In this document: in pieces, positions 23,791 through 33,932 of the stretch | Numbering within the stretch: the first letter of the stretch is position 1 | Layout of the letters: each line of letters starts with the position of its first letter | Origin: Euptelea pleiosperma | Taxonomy: Eukaryota; Streptophyta; Magnoliopsida; Ranunculales; Eupteleaceae | Assembly: GCA_035048495.1 (NCBI GenBank) | Contig: CM068540.1 | Location: 347,229 to 411,228, forward strand | Reading direction: 5' to 3' | DNA: 64,000 nt | Program-made: the position numbers and the translations under genes | Notes under the pieces: model-generated | Told to the model about the DNA's origin: nothing | What the model saw: the letters and a program-made list of their open reading frames with translations, nothing else | The model's database searches: none

Positions 23791-24849
23791 CGACCCACTT
23801 AAAGTCAGTCAGATCTCCCTTGGCTTATCTCACTAGGACTGGTTCACTCCACCTCCTTCAATCACCGACATACAGGTGTGCGCCTTCACACCAGGCTAGA
23901 TCCCCTCCATCTTCTCAAATCGTCCAACCACCACGTGCTCCACAAGAGGGACGCCCCCCTCTTCCTTCAAAGTCTCCTTGAAGAACTGCTACCTGCTATT
24001 TCCTCCATCCTTAGTTTGCTGTGTGTTGCACCCATTGCAACACCAGCAACAACATCATCAAACCAACTCTATCTTCACTTCACGTGAGCACCTCACCAAT
24101 TCCTTCATCAAGCAAATCACCACCACTCTTGCCCAGAGCACCATGCCTTAACTTTGGGTCGAATCACTAGCTGAACCTCATATCCATCATGCACACTCCG
24201 GGTAGGTCTTCATTGGTAAGGTTTATCTCCCTTCATTCTCTTCTTTCTCTCTCTAAAATTCCCTCTTCTCTTTCTCTCTCACCTTTTATCTCTCTAGAGA
24301 CATCTTTCTCTCTCTTCTTTTCATTCATTTTCTCTCTAGGAATCTTCCTATCTATCTATTTTTCCATTTTTCAATCTCTAAAAATTTATATTTTAATCAT
24401 GCTTTCTAGATTAATTTTTTTTTTGTTTGATTTTTTATTGTAAGAACATATTCGATTGAATGAAGTTGATTTGAATAAAGTTGCGTGCATTCTCTGTAAG
24501 TTTTTTCATCATTTTATCTGTTCTTTATTGTGCTAATCCGGCTAATCCCGAGTGCGGATTGACATCCCACACAAATCCCTATATAGAATCTCTGAATTTT
24601 ATGGGATAATCGGATAAAATTACAAATGTGTTGGAATTAGGGTTTTCGTAACCAACGACGCGGAAAAACACTAGTTTCACATAGACCTTCCAATGTATTG
24701 TTGCTGATGTTTGTGGCTTGTTCTAATCCCGTCTCATGCATGCTTGTATGCACTTCACTCACGATCTTCCCAAAATCAAGTCCAAGAATGCCACATAAAG
24801 AATGAACTTTGTTTACATATTTTGGAATCTTATGAAGGCGGTTAGACTA

Positions 24850-25260
24850 CAAGCAGAAAATAATATGGTGATCCAGGAGCGCTACCATCAAAAGTTTTGT
24901 AGGAAAGAAACAGAGAGAGGGATTAGGGTTTGTTTCGCTACCCTAAGAATGAGAGATTAAGGTTTGTTCCTCCTCAAGAGAGGGATTAGGGGTTGTTCCT
25001 CCCGAGAACTAGAGAGTCGGGATTAGGGTTTGATAAAGGAGAACGAGAAAGAGAGATGGAAACAGACCTGAGAGACGCAACCCTAGTAGCTGTTGTGGTA
25101 GCAGCGGTGGTACCGGGCAGTAGTAGTAGGCAGAAATGAGACAATGATGAGTATTGAGTTGTTGCTCGTGGAAGAGAAAATGAAGAGACTGAGAGGCTTG
25201 GGAAAGAGAACGAAGAGATAATTGAGAGACGGATCGAGAATGGGTCGGGGGTATCTATAA
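24850..25260 (-). other. Leader-like region upstream of captured MAP65 exons
   Basis: On the minus strand this holds repeated AAACCCTAATC-type and CTCTCTCTTTC-type stretches, typical of plant 5' untranslated regions, just upstream of MAP65 exon A. It could be the start region of a chimeric transcript running through MAP65, the kinase, kinesin and reductase pieces. No open reading frame start is clear. Confidence 0.35.
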
Positions 25261-25261
25261 A

Positions 25262-25641
25262 TTATACTACTACAGTTTTAGCAAACGACGTAGCCTACAC
25301 TCTAGAAAGGCTGAAGACTATGGTGTTTACAAAAATCGTGGTCAGTTTAGCCAAATAGTAGGCTACAAATTTGACAAACACCATAGTCATTTGTCTGTAT
25401 AATTATATAGTCCTAAGCCATAGTTTTTGTTAAAACCTTAGCTTAACGGTTTCAGACTACTGTTGTAGTAAAAATGGTGGCCATTTTGAAGTCCTTTAGG
25501 CGACGTTTTTTCGGAACATAGTAGTCTTTTGTTTTTTTAAATTAATTTTTTTTAAATTAGACATTTCGACTTCGGTTTTTAATAAAATCGTAGTCTATCT
25601 ATTTTTTAACAGTGTTGTCTAAACTATATTATGTAGTAGTG
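25262..25641. repeat. Right terminal and subterminal repeats of the CACTA element
   Basis: Motifs related to AAGACTATGGTGTTT and AACCGTAGTC recur in both orientations up to the terminal ATGTAGTAGTG, mirroring the left end. Confidence 0.8.
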
Positions 25642-27783
25642 CCTCCTCTCTCCTTCATTCCCCTCTTCTTCCCTCTTCTTGTTCTGGGTTTCCTTGCTGG
25701 AGGAAGGAGAAAAACGGTAAGGGCAGGTGGGCTGACGGTTGTGGAGAGAATGGAGGAAAACGGTCAAGAGAGTGGTAGCTTGGAGAAAGAGAATGAGAGA
25801 GATCCCTTGCACTAGGGTTCGGCCAAGGTTTTAAAACGTGGGAGAATGTGGTCCCCCCTTTCTTTGGAAATAAGCCACATTAGCCTCTTTTGATGGAGAT
25901 TTAATTTCTTCCCCTTTTTTACCCCAATATGCTTCCTTCTTAACAGCTATTTTTCTCCTTAATTTCCACCGCCCAACACACATCCAACAACTTTTCTATC
26001 TTTGTGCACCATATGACTCCTTGCGTGAGATCTGGACCATTCATTTGATTCATCTTATGTTTATTTAATGGTTCGCCTTCTAAACAAGATCTTTCCTTTG
26101 ACAATCCAACGTATCGATCGGCATAGATTTAAAATGTCTATCCACCTTTCTTTTGGTATGCCACCAGATCTTCTTGATCCCACCTTCATCCATATGCCAA
26201 ACCGTCTCTCTTTCTTGTTTGATAAAACTACTACACTTTTAAAACTAGCAATCACATCTTTCTTCTTTAACATGGACCAACACTTTTATGAACATGTCCC
26301 ATTTTGGATTGCCACCTCATATACGCTAAAAACCACCATTTCTTAGAACAACAACTTTTTTAACACATCTGGCCCCACCAACTATTTTGACTTTTCATCC
26401 ACTATTTGATAACCAGTAACTGTTGGATGCTCCTATCGAACTCACGTCAATTTCTTTTTGTTTTGCAACCGTTTATCATTGTTTCTTAATCACTTGATAG
26501 CCATCGTATTGGGTTGTGATCTCATGGTTCTTTCTATCTTTTGGTGATCAACCATTCAACAATAATTCTTGGTTCACCTTTGTTGGTGTTTCATCTTGAC
26601 AAGTAAATTATCATGTAGCCACTATTCAGCCCATGCGATGGTCCATATGCTTGGTTTCACCTTGTCTGTCAGCTTAGTCTGAGGCCCAGAAGCTTGCAAA
26701 CATCTCATGTTGGCATACTACTCTTCTTGTTCGAGATACTCACAGTTGACCGTGGATTGATCGATCGGATCTTGGTGATTTCTTCCATCTTGAGATTGGC
26801 TTGATTATAGTTCCTTTTGTCTTAGTTCAGGCATTGTAATCCTCTGGCTCAGTCCATACGTGGCCCATATCTTCACTTAATATCTATCCTTGTGGCTCAT
26901 TGACTTGGCCCATGGGTCTAGTTGATCTTTTCCCATATTAATTGCAGACTTGATAGAAGCTTCCAAGGTTGATTGTTGGCCTGTCAATCCATCAGACTCG
27001 TTCGATTAGAGAAAAAGTGCGTAATGAGAATTTATCAGAACAACTCTATATCTAGACTTCTAAAAATGTGTTTAATGTATGCAAATATACCATTTCGTCT
27101 AGAAAAGTGTATTCTATGCAATAGAAGAGACTCTTACATAGAAATGTGGATAAATAGAGAAATTTTACATAGGAGAGTGTGATAACGCTAAAGGGATAAT
27201 TGCTTAAAATAAGCACTTTTGAGCGAATATCAGTTTCTCATATAGAAACCCACGGTTCCTATTATAATTAGGGAGCACGTTTTCTAAAAGGCCCCCCTCT
27301 AAATCCCATTTTCTTTTTTACATTCTCCCATGGCGCAAAAGAAAAAAAAAGATAAAATAAAATAAATAAATAAAAATCGGCATCTCTGTCTTCCTTCTCC
27401 ATCGAATGGCTCCATCATCTTCTTCTCAACACAGATCCAAGAACCATAGTTTGATCTCATCTTCTTCTTCTCTATCTCTTTCTCTCTCTGATCTCTTCTT
27501 TTATTGCTTTCTAGTTAGGTTTTTATTTGCTTTATTTCTTTAAGTATTTTTCCAAGCATTGTAAGTTATAATTTTTTTTAATAAATAAAGTTTATTTTGG
27601 CATTTTATTTTCTGTTATTGAATATTTATTTTCTTTTATTAATGTTATAGGCAATTCTCCTCCAATAAAAAAATGTTTTAAAAATCATTTTCCAACATTC
27701 TCATCTCTCCACCATTTTCACAATTTCCTTGCTTGCTTTCTTTAATGTTATTTCTCTAACTCGAGTGCGGATTCGACATCCGA

Positions 27784-27904
27784 CTTGCCCTGTTCGATCA
27801 AGAAAGAAATTTTTGCAAGATTAGAGAACCGGAAAAATAATGTTGATTTAAGGGCTATCTATACCAACAACCTAAAAAACCTTGTTTCAGAAACCAAACA
27901 CAAA
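27784..27904. other. Junction between broken LTR and unique sequence
   Basis: LTR homology stops near 27,783 after GACATCCGAC. The following 120 bases match nothing else recognised in the window. Confidence 0.5.
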
Positions 27905-28382
27905 CTATACAGTTGTAGGGGTGGCAATTTGGCCAACGGCTTGGCCCGAGCCCTACCCAGCCTGTGAAGCCTCGGGGTCGGGCCAGGGCTTGGGATTTGA
28001 GCTCATAGCCCCGCCCGTTAAGAAAGATTTGTTGGATGATCTGACCTGGCCCATGACTCGGCTCGTGAAGTCCAAATCCTCCTAAAATTTTGATTTTTAA
28101 AGCCCTCTCCCTAAAATTTGAGTTTTAAAATACCCCATTCCCCCTAAAAAAATTGAATTTTTAAGCCCCCCCCGTAAAAACAAATTTTTTAACTTTTTTT
28201 AAAAAAATAGGCCCGACACGTAAGTCTAGTCCGCAGCCCCAACCCAAGGCGCAAGGCCTGACCCAGGATTGGACCGCGGGCTGGTACTATGCTTCAAAAT
28301 TTTCAACATGACCCGACCTGTAGCCAAGCCTGACTCTACTTCAGGCCGGCCCGACGGCCAAATTGACACCTAACAACTATAG
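27905..28382. mobile_element. Small inverted-repeat element, about 480 bp
   Basis: The ends are inverted copies: the left begins CTATACAGTTGTAGGGGTGGCAATTTGGCC and the right, reverse-complemented, begins CTATAGTTGTTAGGTGTCAATTTGGCC. The interior is GC-rich (GGCCCGA-type repeats) and non-coding. The TAGGGGTGGCAA-type terminus suggests an hAT-like non-autonomous element. The inverted repeat runs into the flank, so an 8-bp target duplication cannot be defined. Confidence 0.65.
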
Positions 28383-29063
28383 CGTCATTACCCTTGTCAA
28401 TCACGAGTTACGAGTCATGAGCCTAGTTAGTAATTCTGCGTATTATTCGTGTATTATACCCGAATAGTAAGTTTTTTTTGAAAAAAAAATGTTTAAACGA
28501 CCATACCCATTGAGCTGTATGGATTATTCTCTGTTTTTCTCTAAAATCGATTAGAACATGTCTTTCCATTTTTCAGTAAAACTGTCCAATAATACTTCAA
28601 ATTCGACACTTGCAGGAAAAAGTCCATTGACATTCTTAGAGATCAATGGCCTGATTTTCTTTTATCCATGCAGTCTCAAATCTTGGTTGAAAATCAGCCT
28701 GATTGTTGAGTTTTAGCCATTGGATCCATGTACCCACGAAAATCAATCCATGAAAAAGACTAAAAATCTGATGGATATGAAGCACTAATCATGCTAATGT
28801 TTGGTCTGTATGTCCATCTAGGAATGGGTCTAACATCAATACGATCAATGGTCACTAATAATGTTACACGTGAGAAATTTCTTGATTCAGGCAATTTTTT
28901 ATCCGGCATTTTGGCCACACCTAACAATAATACATATATACACACACGAATTTTTGGTGCCAAACTCTTTATACTAAATCTTATTATACACAAATTATTC
29001 TTGAATTGTTTTTTTTGGGTGGCATTACTCGCACACACCATTTTCGTAATGACACACATCTTA
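28383..29063. other. Spacer before the second LTR element
   Basis: AT-rich unique-looking sequence with no supported gene. It ends at the CTTGC target site of the element at 29,069. Confidence 0.5.
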
Positions 29064-29068
29064 CTTGC

Positions 29069-31598
29069 TGATATTCACTCAAAAGTGTTTATTTAAACAA
29101 TTATCACTTTAGCCTTATCGCACTTTCTTTCGTAAAACTTCTCTATTTATCCACTTTTCTACGTAAGAGTCTCTTCTGTTGCGTAGAACACACTTTTTTA
29201 GACGATATGGTATATTTGCATGAATTAAAATCATTTTCGGAAGTCTAGATACTAAGTTGTCCTGATTGAAACTCATTACGTGCTTTCAATATTACAGAAA
29301 ACCCGACTGGATGATTCTTGAGATGTGTGGGCCAACGATCGACCACATAAGCTCATTATCCAAGTTTAAAGAGTCAACAGGATGTGACAAGAAGACATGA
29401 GCCAAGTATAGGTCAAGCCAGAGAATCACATAGCCAAGGGAGAGAATGAACCAGTGGAAGATGATAACAGACCCACCAATAAGATGAGGAAAGTCTATCA
29501 AAAGAAAGCAAGCATGATGAAAGAGGGCAGACATTTAACACATCAAGTGTATTGATGAAGCTGGGAAATCCTATCTGGAGAATCTTTAAAATCCGGGATG
29601 CAATGATCAAAGCCTGATGACAAGCCCAAAGAGCTAGTGGACACAAATTGCTACATATGATGTTGATTATTCCATGGGATGGCGATCAAGATATCTAAAA
29701 GCCAAGGGACAGCATGTGTGTTGGCTAAGGTAACGAGCCAAAGATATATGTGGACCAAGGATGCAGACCATGGGTACTGACATTGATGAGCCACAACACT
29801 AAAAGGTTAGCGACTAAGGCAAGTGCCCGAAAGACCATGCATGGACGAACATGTGGGATACGTGTGGACCAAGGTAACTGGACATTGATGCGTCAACTCA
29901 TGAAAGGGGCTAAGCATTGCTATTTTGGCAAAGAGAAGTGGTAAATTGGCAAACCTAAGCAAGTATAATAGGCCGACATGCATATATGGGACATGGTATA
30001 AGTCGACACAATGATGGGTAAAAGGGTGAAGGGAATATTAACCTTAAAGGTAAAATGGTCGAGTTGCATGTGAGATATTTCTCACAAATTAGAAGAGAGA
30101 AACCCTAAAGCTATAAGAGGGAAGGGACTTACGGTCTCTCTCTCTCTCTCTTTCTCCACCCATGTTCTCTTTCCTCTCCCCTCTCAGCCATCTCTTTGCT
30201 CCATGCCCCTCTCTTCTTCCCACGTCCACGACAGCAACAGCTAGCCGCCCCTCTCACAAGCTGTCTTCTCCAAGCCGGTTCCACAGGTTCTGTCCGCCTC
30301 TACGACTAGCACCTCCATCACTCACCGCCAACACTCACCGCCACCATCCTTCAAACGCTCACCTGTCCACAACGGTTATCGCCCCTCTCCATCACCAAAC
30401 CTCTGTCGCCTCCAACGATCCACCACTGTCACTCATCTATCCACGCCCCCATCAACTCTCCCCAAGCCATTACAACCTTCCCCTTTGCATCACCACCGTT
30501 GCCCCTTTAAGACACCACACTGTGCCGCCCCTCATCTTCATGTGCTGGACGGGATCCCTTTCGGTCAAAGCTTGCACCAGTAAGTCGCAGATCATCAAAT
30601 CACAACCTGTAACTCCGGTAACGGACCTGCAACTCCGGCAGGTCCACCATCTTCTTCACGCCCCTCCTATTGGTGTATTGCGATTCTACCTTCAGCAAAA
30701 GAAGAAAAAAGATATAAAGTAGAGTAGAAGAAGAAGGGAGGGAGAGAGATGTGAGCGTCCTGGACTCTTGCACGTACGCACCCCATTCATCACCGTTTGA
30801 TCCATCTTCTCCGGCCAGCAGCAACTTGAAGGCCTGTCCACACCTCCTTGCCATTGCAACCGGCACCGTTAATGCACCACTGATGGTTCATGAGACCAGT
30901 CCGCCTTTAACCATCTACTACCACACTCTCAGGCGTCCTCTACCATGTTTTCCTCCATCAATCAACTCGATGCAGTCCACGTACGCACCATCTCACAATG
31001 GCATAGCCACACAACATGCACATGCCAGTGCACTTCCTAGGTTCTTTCATCACTTGGCCATTCATTGGAAGATCTTCACTCCATGGTAAGTTCAGAGGTG
31101 AGCTCACCCTCTTCTTTTCTCCTCCTCTTTAGACTCTCTTTCAATCTTCTCTCTCTATTTCTCTCTCTCTCTAGGTCATTTTAGAATCTTATATTTTCTC
31201 TCTCTATCTTAATCTCTCTTTCACATGCTTTCTAGTTAGGTTTTGTTTATTGTCTCATGTTTGTAAGCACTTTTCATTAATTAATAAAGTTATTTTTGTT
31301 CATTTCTCAATTTATTTTTGTGTTAATGCTCTTATTTTTATGAAAAATTCTCTCTCTAGAATCATAAAATAATGTTTTAATCCCAATTTCCATCTCTCTC
31401 ATCTCTCCACCAATTTCAAGCCAAGAAATCTGTCATTTTATGTTCTCTCTTTGCGCTAACTAACCCCGAGTGTAGATCGACATCCGACACGAATCCCTAT
31501 ACGAAATTACATACTTTTGCAAGATAATCGGATAAAAGTTACAAATGTGTTGAGATTAGGGTTTTCGTAACCAACGACGCAGAAAAAACCTACTTTCA
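29069..31598 (+). repeat. 5' LTR, 2,530 bp
   Basis: Starts TGATATTCACTC and ends CTACTTTCA. Compared with the 3' LTR it has about 85 extra bases near 30,520-30,605 and a few substitutions. It contains a TATAAGAG box at 30,112, a CT-rich tract near 30,140 and a GGTAAG donor-like site at 31,085. Confidence 0.92.
30112..30119 (+). promoter_or_regulatory. Candidate TATA box of 5' LTR
   Basis: TATAAGAG is followed about 25 bases later by a (CT)n tract, a common layout around plant transcription starts. The same arrangement occurs in the 3' LTR. Confidence 0.5.
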
Positions 31599-31620
31599 AA
31601 TAACGCCGTTGCCGCTCTAG
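31599..31620 (+). promoter_or_regulatory. Degenerate tRNA-Asp primer binding site
   Basis: The core CGCCGTTGCCG (31,604-31,614) begins five bases after the LTR end and matches the complement of the plant tRNA-Asp 3' region (TGGCGCCGTTGCCGGGG). Flanking positions are mismatched, which fits an aged element. Confidence 0.7.
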
Positions 31621-33932
31621 TGTACGGGAGTGCGAAAAAGGACGTAAAGACAGAATTGGAAAGTTGCCAAATCAGAAAGCTGCTATATTTTGACAGCCCA
31701 ACTTTTCAGAAAACTTTCTATTTTTGGTTTATAGTGATTTTTAGCAGTCTTTTAAATTACTATTTTTAATGCCTCGGAAGGCCAAGTGCAATTTGTAATA
31801 ATTTAGAAATTTTACTGCTTTTCATATAACTGTTAGATCTTGTTCTAAGATTTTTTAGAAACCCTAGACTAAGTGAAAAATACAAAAAATCAAAAATCAA
31901 AAATTCAAAAAAATTAGGGTTTTCATTTCCTGCCACTTTTAGATAAATCATAGGATTCTCTATTCTTGGAAAGTTTCTAGAAATATAAGAGTCTCGAAAT
32001 TAGCGTTCCCATTTTTAGGACATTCTAATTTTGGAGAGAGTCTATTTATAGATATTATCTAATTTTTGAAAATTCTAAAATAGGAGATCTTCTAATTTGA
32101 AAAGATTTTCTTAATTTGAGAAATTTTTAAAATAGATGGGATTTCAAATCTTCACTTTATTTGGAAAGTTTCCTTATCTGAGAAAGTTTGAAAAGAGAAG
32201 GTTTTGAATCCCAATTCGGACATTTCTATTTTCAACTTCATACCATACTTGGAAACAACTCTATTACTGGCTAAAACCAATGCGTGCTTCGTGAAACCCT
32301 AATAGCCGATCAAACCTTCCAATAAATATCCCAAAACCCAAGACCCGATCTAACTATTGAGTGTAGGAACACGATCCAGTGTGGGTAGGGAGCGAAAGCT
32401 CAAAGAGGTTGGGTAATTTTTGATGTTTTCCAAAGTTTTTTAGACTTTCAAAAATGTGTCATTTACCCTGACTTTGATTAGCTAAAAACCTCCATTAAGT
32501 CAGTATTAAGGATGTCGATTTTTGTTTCAAGTTAGCTTTGAGTCAAGTCAAGCGTGACTACAGCAAGTTTGAAAACTCAGAAAAACTCAGATTCGGTACA
32601 ATTGTACACTATCAACATCAGAGTCATCCTAAGTTTAGAAACTCTAGAGATCCTGTAAGAATAATTGTGGAGACCTAACCCAGTGAGCTTTCGAGCCTTT
32701 AATCATTTCAGAGGGTTATACAACAATTCTGAGTCACAAGATGACTCACTATTCTTCATACCCACAATATTTGTTGAGAGATCTCATTATTCTTTGCTTC
32801 GATCATGAAAACTCGGAACGACATCAACATTGGATTACTACAACAGAACCTTCTCTGTATCCAGTCAAGACAGTATACATGATAGTGCAAATCCTAGAAA
32901 ATGATTTAGGCCATTTTTCTGAACTGTTCAGCCTTTTTACTCACCTGAATTATACTTCACTAGAAACCCTTTGAACCTTTCTATAAAAGCCTTTTTCTTG
33001 TTAAATCCATCAACCTAAAACTCAGTCCAGCTACGAAGCATGACTGGCTACCCTTCTTTTGAGATGGATAAAAGAATAACTGATATGGGTATACCGTGAA
33101 AAGAAAAGTAAAGAAGAAAAATAAAAAAGAAAAGAAAGTGGTTCAGACTGAAAAGAATGTATGAAAAGAAAGTATGAAAAAAAAAGCTGAAAAAGAAATT
33201 GAGTAGTCTCAAAAATATCGAGAAAAAGAGAAAAAATACGAAATAAGGAAAATAAAAAGAAATGGTGTTACACTCGCAGGAAAAATACAAGAAAATAGAT
33301 ATCATCTCAGAACTTTGAAATCCTGTATTCCCTTATTTATTTTTTCTACACCTGACCTAAGCCTCATTACAACCCAAGAAAGTCCTGCTTGATTATAGGA
33401 TAGCATAATCGTCAAATGTGGAGATTGGAGAAAAAGAAGCTATAGAGTTTGATCTGACATTCCTGAGTGAAGTGATATTCTAATCATGAGATCGTCTTCT
33501 GTTAAAGATGTCATTCCTTCAAATAAGACATGTAGGATTTTTGCTTTCACATCTCCTCACATATAAATTGAGAGAAAAGAAGAAAAACATTACTGAGTGA
33601 TTCCATTCTGAGTGGTTTACAAGTGAGATTTGAGGTCGAGGCATAAAAACTTGGAGGTGATATAAAAATCTTTACCGTCGGATGATAAGAATGTTGAGCA
33701 CACACACATGCAGAGTCTGACTATTCTGGGTCTTGATTATCAGTCTGTAGTCTCTCCAAAACTTCCCCAGTCTTTGCTAGCATGTAACTATTTTTGCATC
33801 CATTCGATGATTTGACGAATAGTGTTTTCCCTGAGCTAATATGTAAAAGTGTGCAGCATGTGCAGAGCCCCTTTTAAGCTCATTTATTTCGCACTACTTG
33901 CTAAGGATTGGCAATATGCTGGTTGAGGGTTG
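31621..33932 (+). other. Non-coding internal region of the complete element
   Basis: AT-rich with only short, unrelated reading frames; the longest (32,741-32,974) has no recognised domain. The second half is homologous to the internal region at about 3,040-3,825 and 6,929-7,676. A polypurine tract before the 3' LTR is weak (GGTTGAGGGT). Confidence 0.7.

Larger units (their letters stand above)
21783..24679 (+). mobile_element. Solo LTR (plus strand), 2.9 kb, in a MAP65 exon
   Basis: It begins TGATATTCGCTTAAAAG and ends CTAGTTTCA, with a perfect target duplication CATAG at 21,778-21,782 and 24,680-24,684. Joining the flanks restores GAA GGT CTA TGT CAT followed by donor GTAAGT, the end of captured MAP65 exon A. 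It contains long TTC tracts (23,015-23,117 and about 23,519-23,580) and three copies of a palindrome. A 299-residue reading frame through 22,581-23,480 is a serine run made by the TTC repeat and is not supported as a gene. Confidence 0.92.
17850..24846 (-). pseudogene. Captured MAP65 gene fragment, four exons, split by two LTRs
   Basis: Minus-strand exons in order: A (24,846-24,680, rest at about 21,777) with VHSLCGILGLDFGKIVSEVH; B (21,678-21,553 and 18,288-18,262) with FELWNLMDSPVEE; C (18,182-18,022) with VESLTKLKSSRMKELV and RKAHIE; D (17,944 to about 17,850) with ELLANIEAHITKSKDEVLNR. These are signature segments of plant MAP65, the antiparallel microtubule cross-linker of the phragmoplast and cortical arrays. 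Splice junctions are conserved (exon A starts after CTTGTAG and ends before GTAAGT). Exon A is cut by a solo LTR (CATAG) and exon B by a Tekay-like solo LTR (AGATT); removing each restores the frame. Exon B ends in TAG where CAG is expected, and exon C has two frameshifts. The N- and C-terminal parts of MAP65 are absent. Confidence 0.85.
9991..25641. mobile_element. Gene-capturing CACTA (En/Spm-type) transposon
   Basis: The left end reads CACTACTACAAAAGA and the right end is the inverse, ...ATGTAGTAGTG, with a 3-bp target duplication CCT (9,988-9,990 and 25,642-25,644). Both ends carry many short subterminal copies of an AGACTACGGTTTT-like motif in both orientations, as expected for CACTA elements. 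The element is 15,651 bp, of which about 9.3 kb is three nested solo LTRs. In the remaining 6.3 kb I find no transposase but do find exon pieces of MAP65, diacylglycerol kinase, kinesin-4 and a cinnamoyl-CoA-reductase-like gene, all on the minus strand. It is best described as a non-autonomous, Pack-type CACTA element. Confidence 0.9.
8753..27232 (-). mobile_element. Solo LTR (minus strand) split by a CACTA element
   Basis: On the minus strand the LTR starts TGATATTCGCTC at 27,232 and ends CTACTTTCA at 8,753. Its two halves (8,753-9,990 and 25,642-27,232) are separated by the CACTA element at 9,991-25,641. Removing the CACTA and one CCT gives an LTR of about 2.8 kb, normal for the family. The 5-bp target duplication GTTTC is perfect. 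No internal region or second LTR is present, so it is a solo LTR. It sits inside the family's own LTR at 7,677-27,783. Confidence 0.85.
7677..27783 (+). mobile_element. 3' LTR of damaged element, split by nested insertions
   Basis: The LTR begins TGATATTCACCC at 7,677 and runs to 8,752. It resumes at 27,238 after an inserted minus-strand solo LTR flanked by GTTTC (8,748-8,752 and 27,233-27,237). The second part contains the LTR's TTTCTAGTTAGG block near 27,510 and the GAGTGCGGATTCGACATCCGAC block, then breaks off near 27,783, about 150 bases before the expected TTTCA end. Joined, the LTR is about 1.6 kb, shorter than its relatives, so it also has internal deletions. The coordinates span all nested material. 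Confidence 0.75.

Noticed and set aside
30162..30722. 186-residue frame in the 5' LTR
   Set aside because: The equivalent in the 3' LTR is only 105 residues and shifted, so the frame is not maintained even between paired LTRs.
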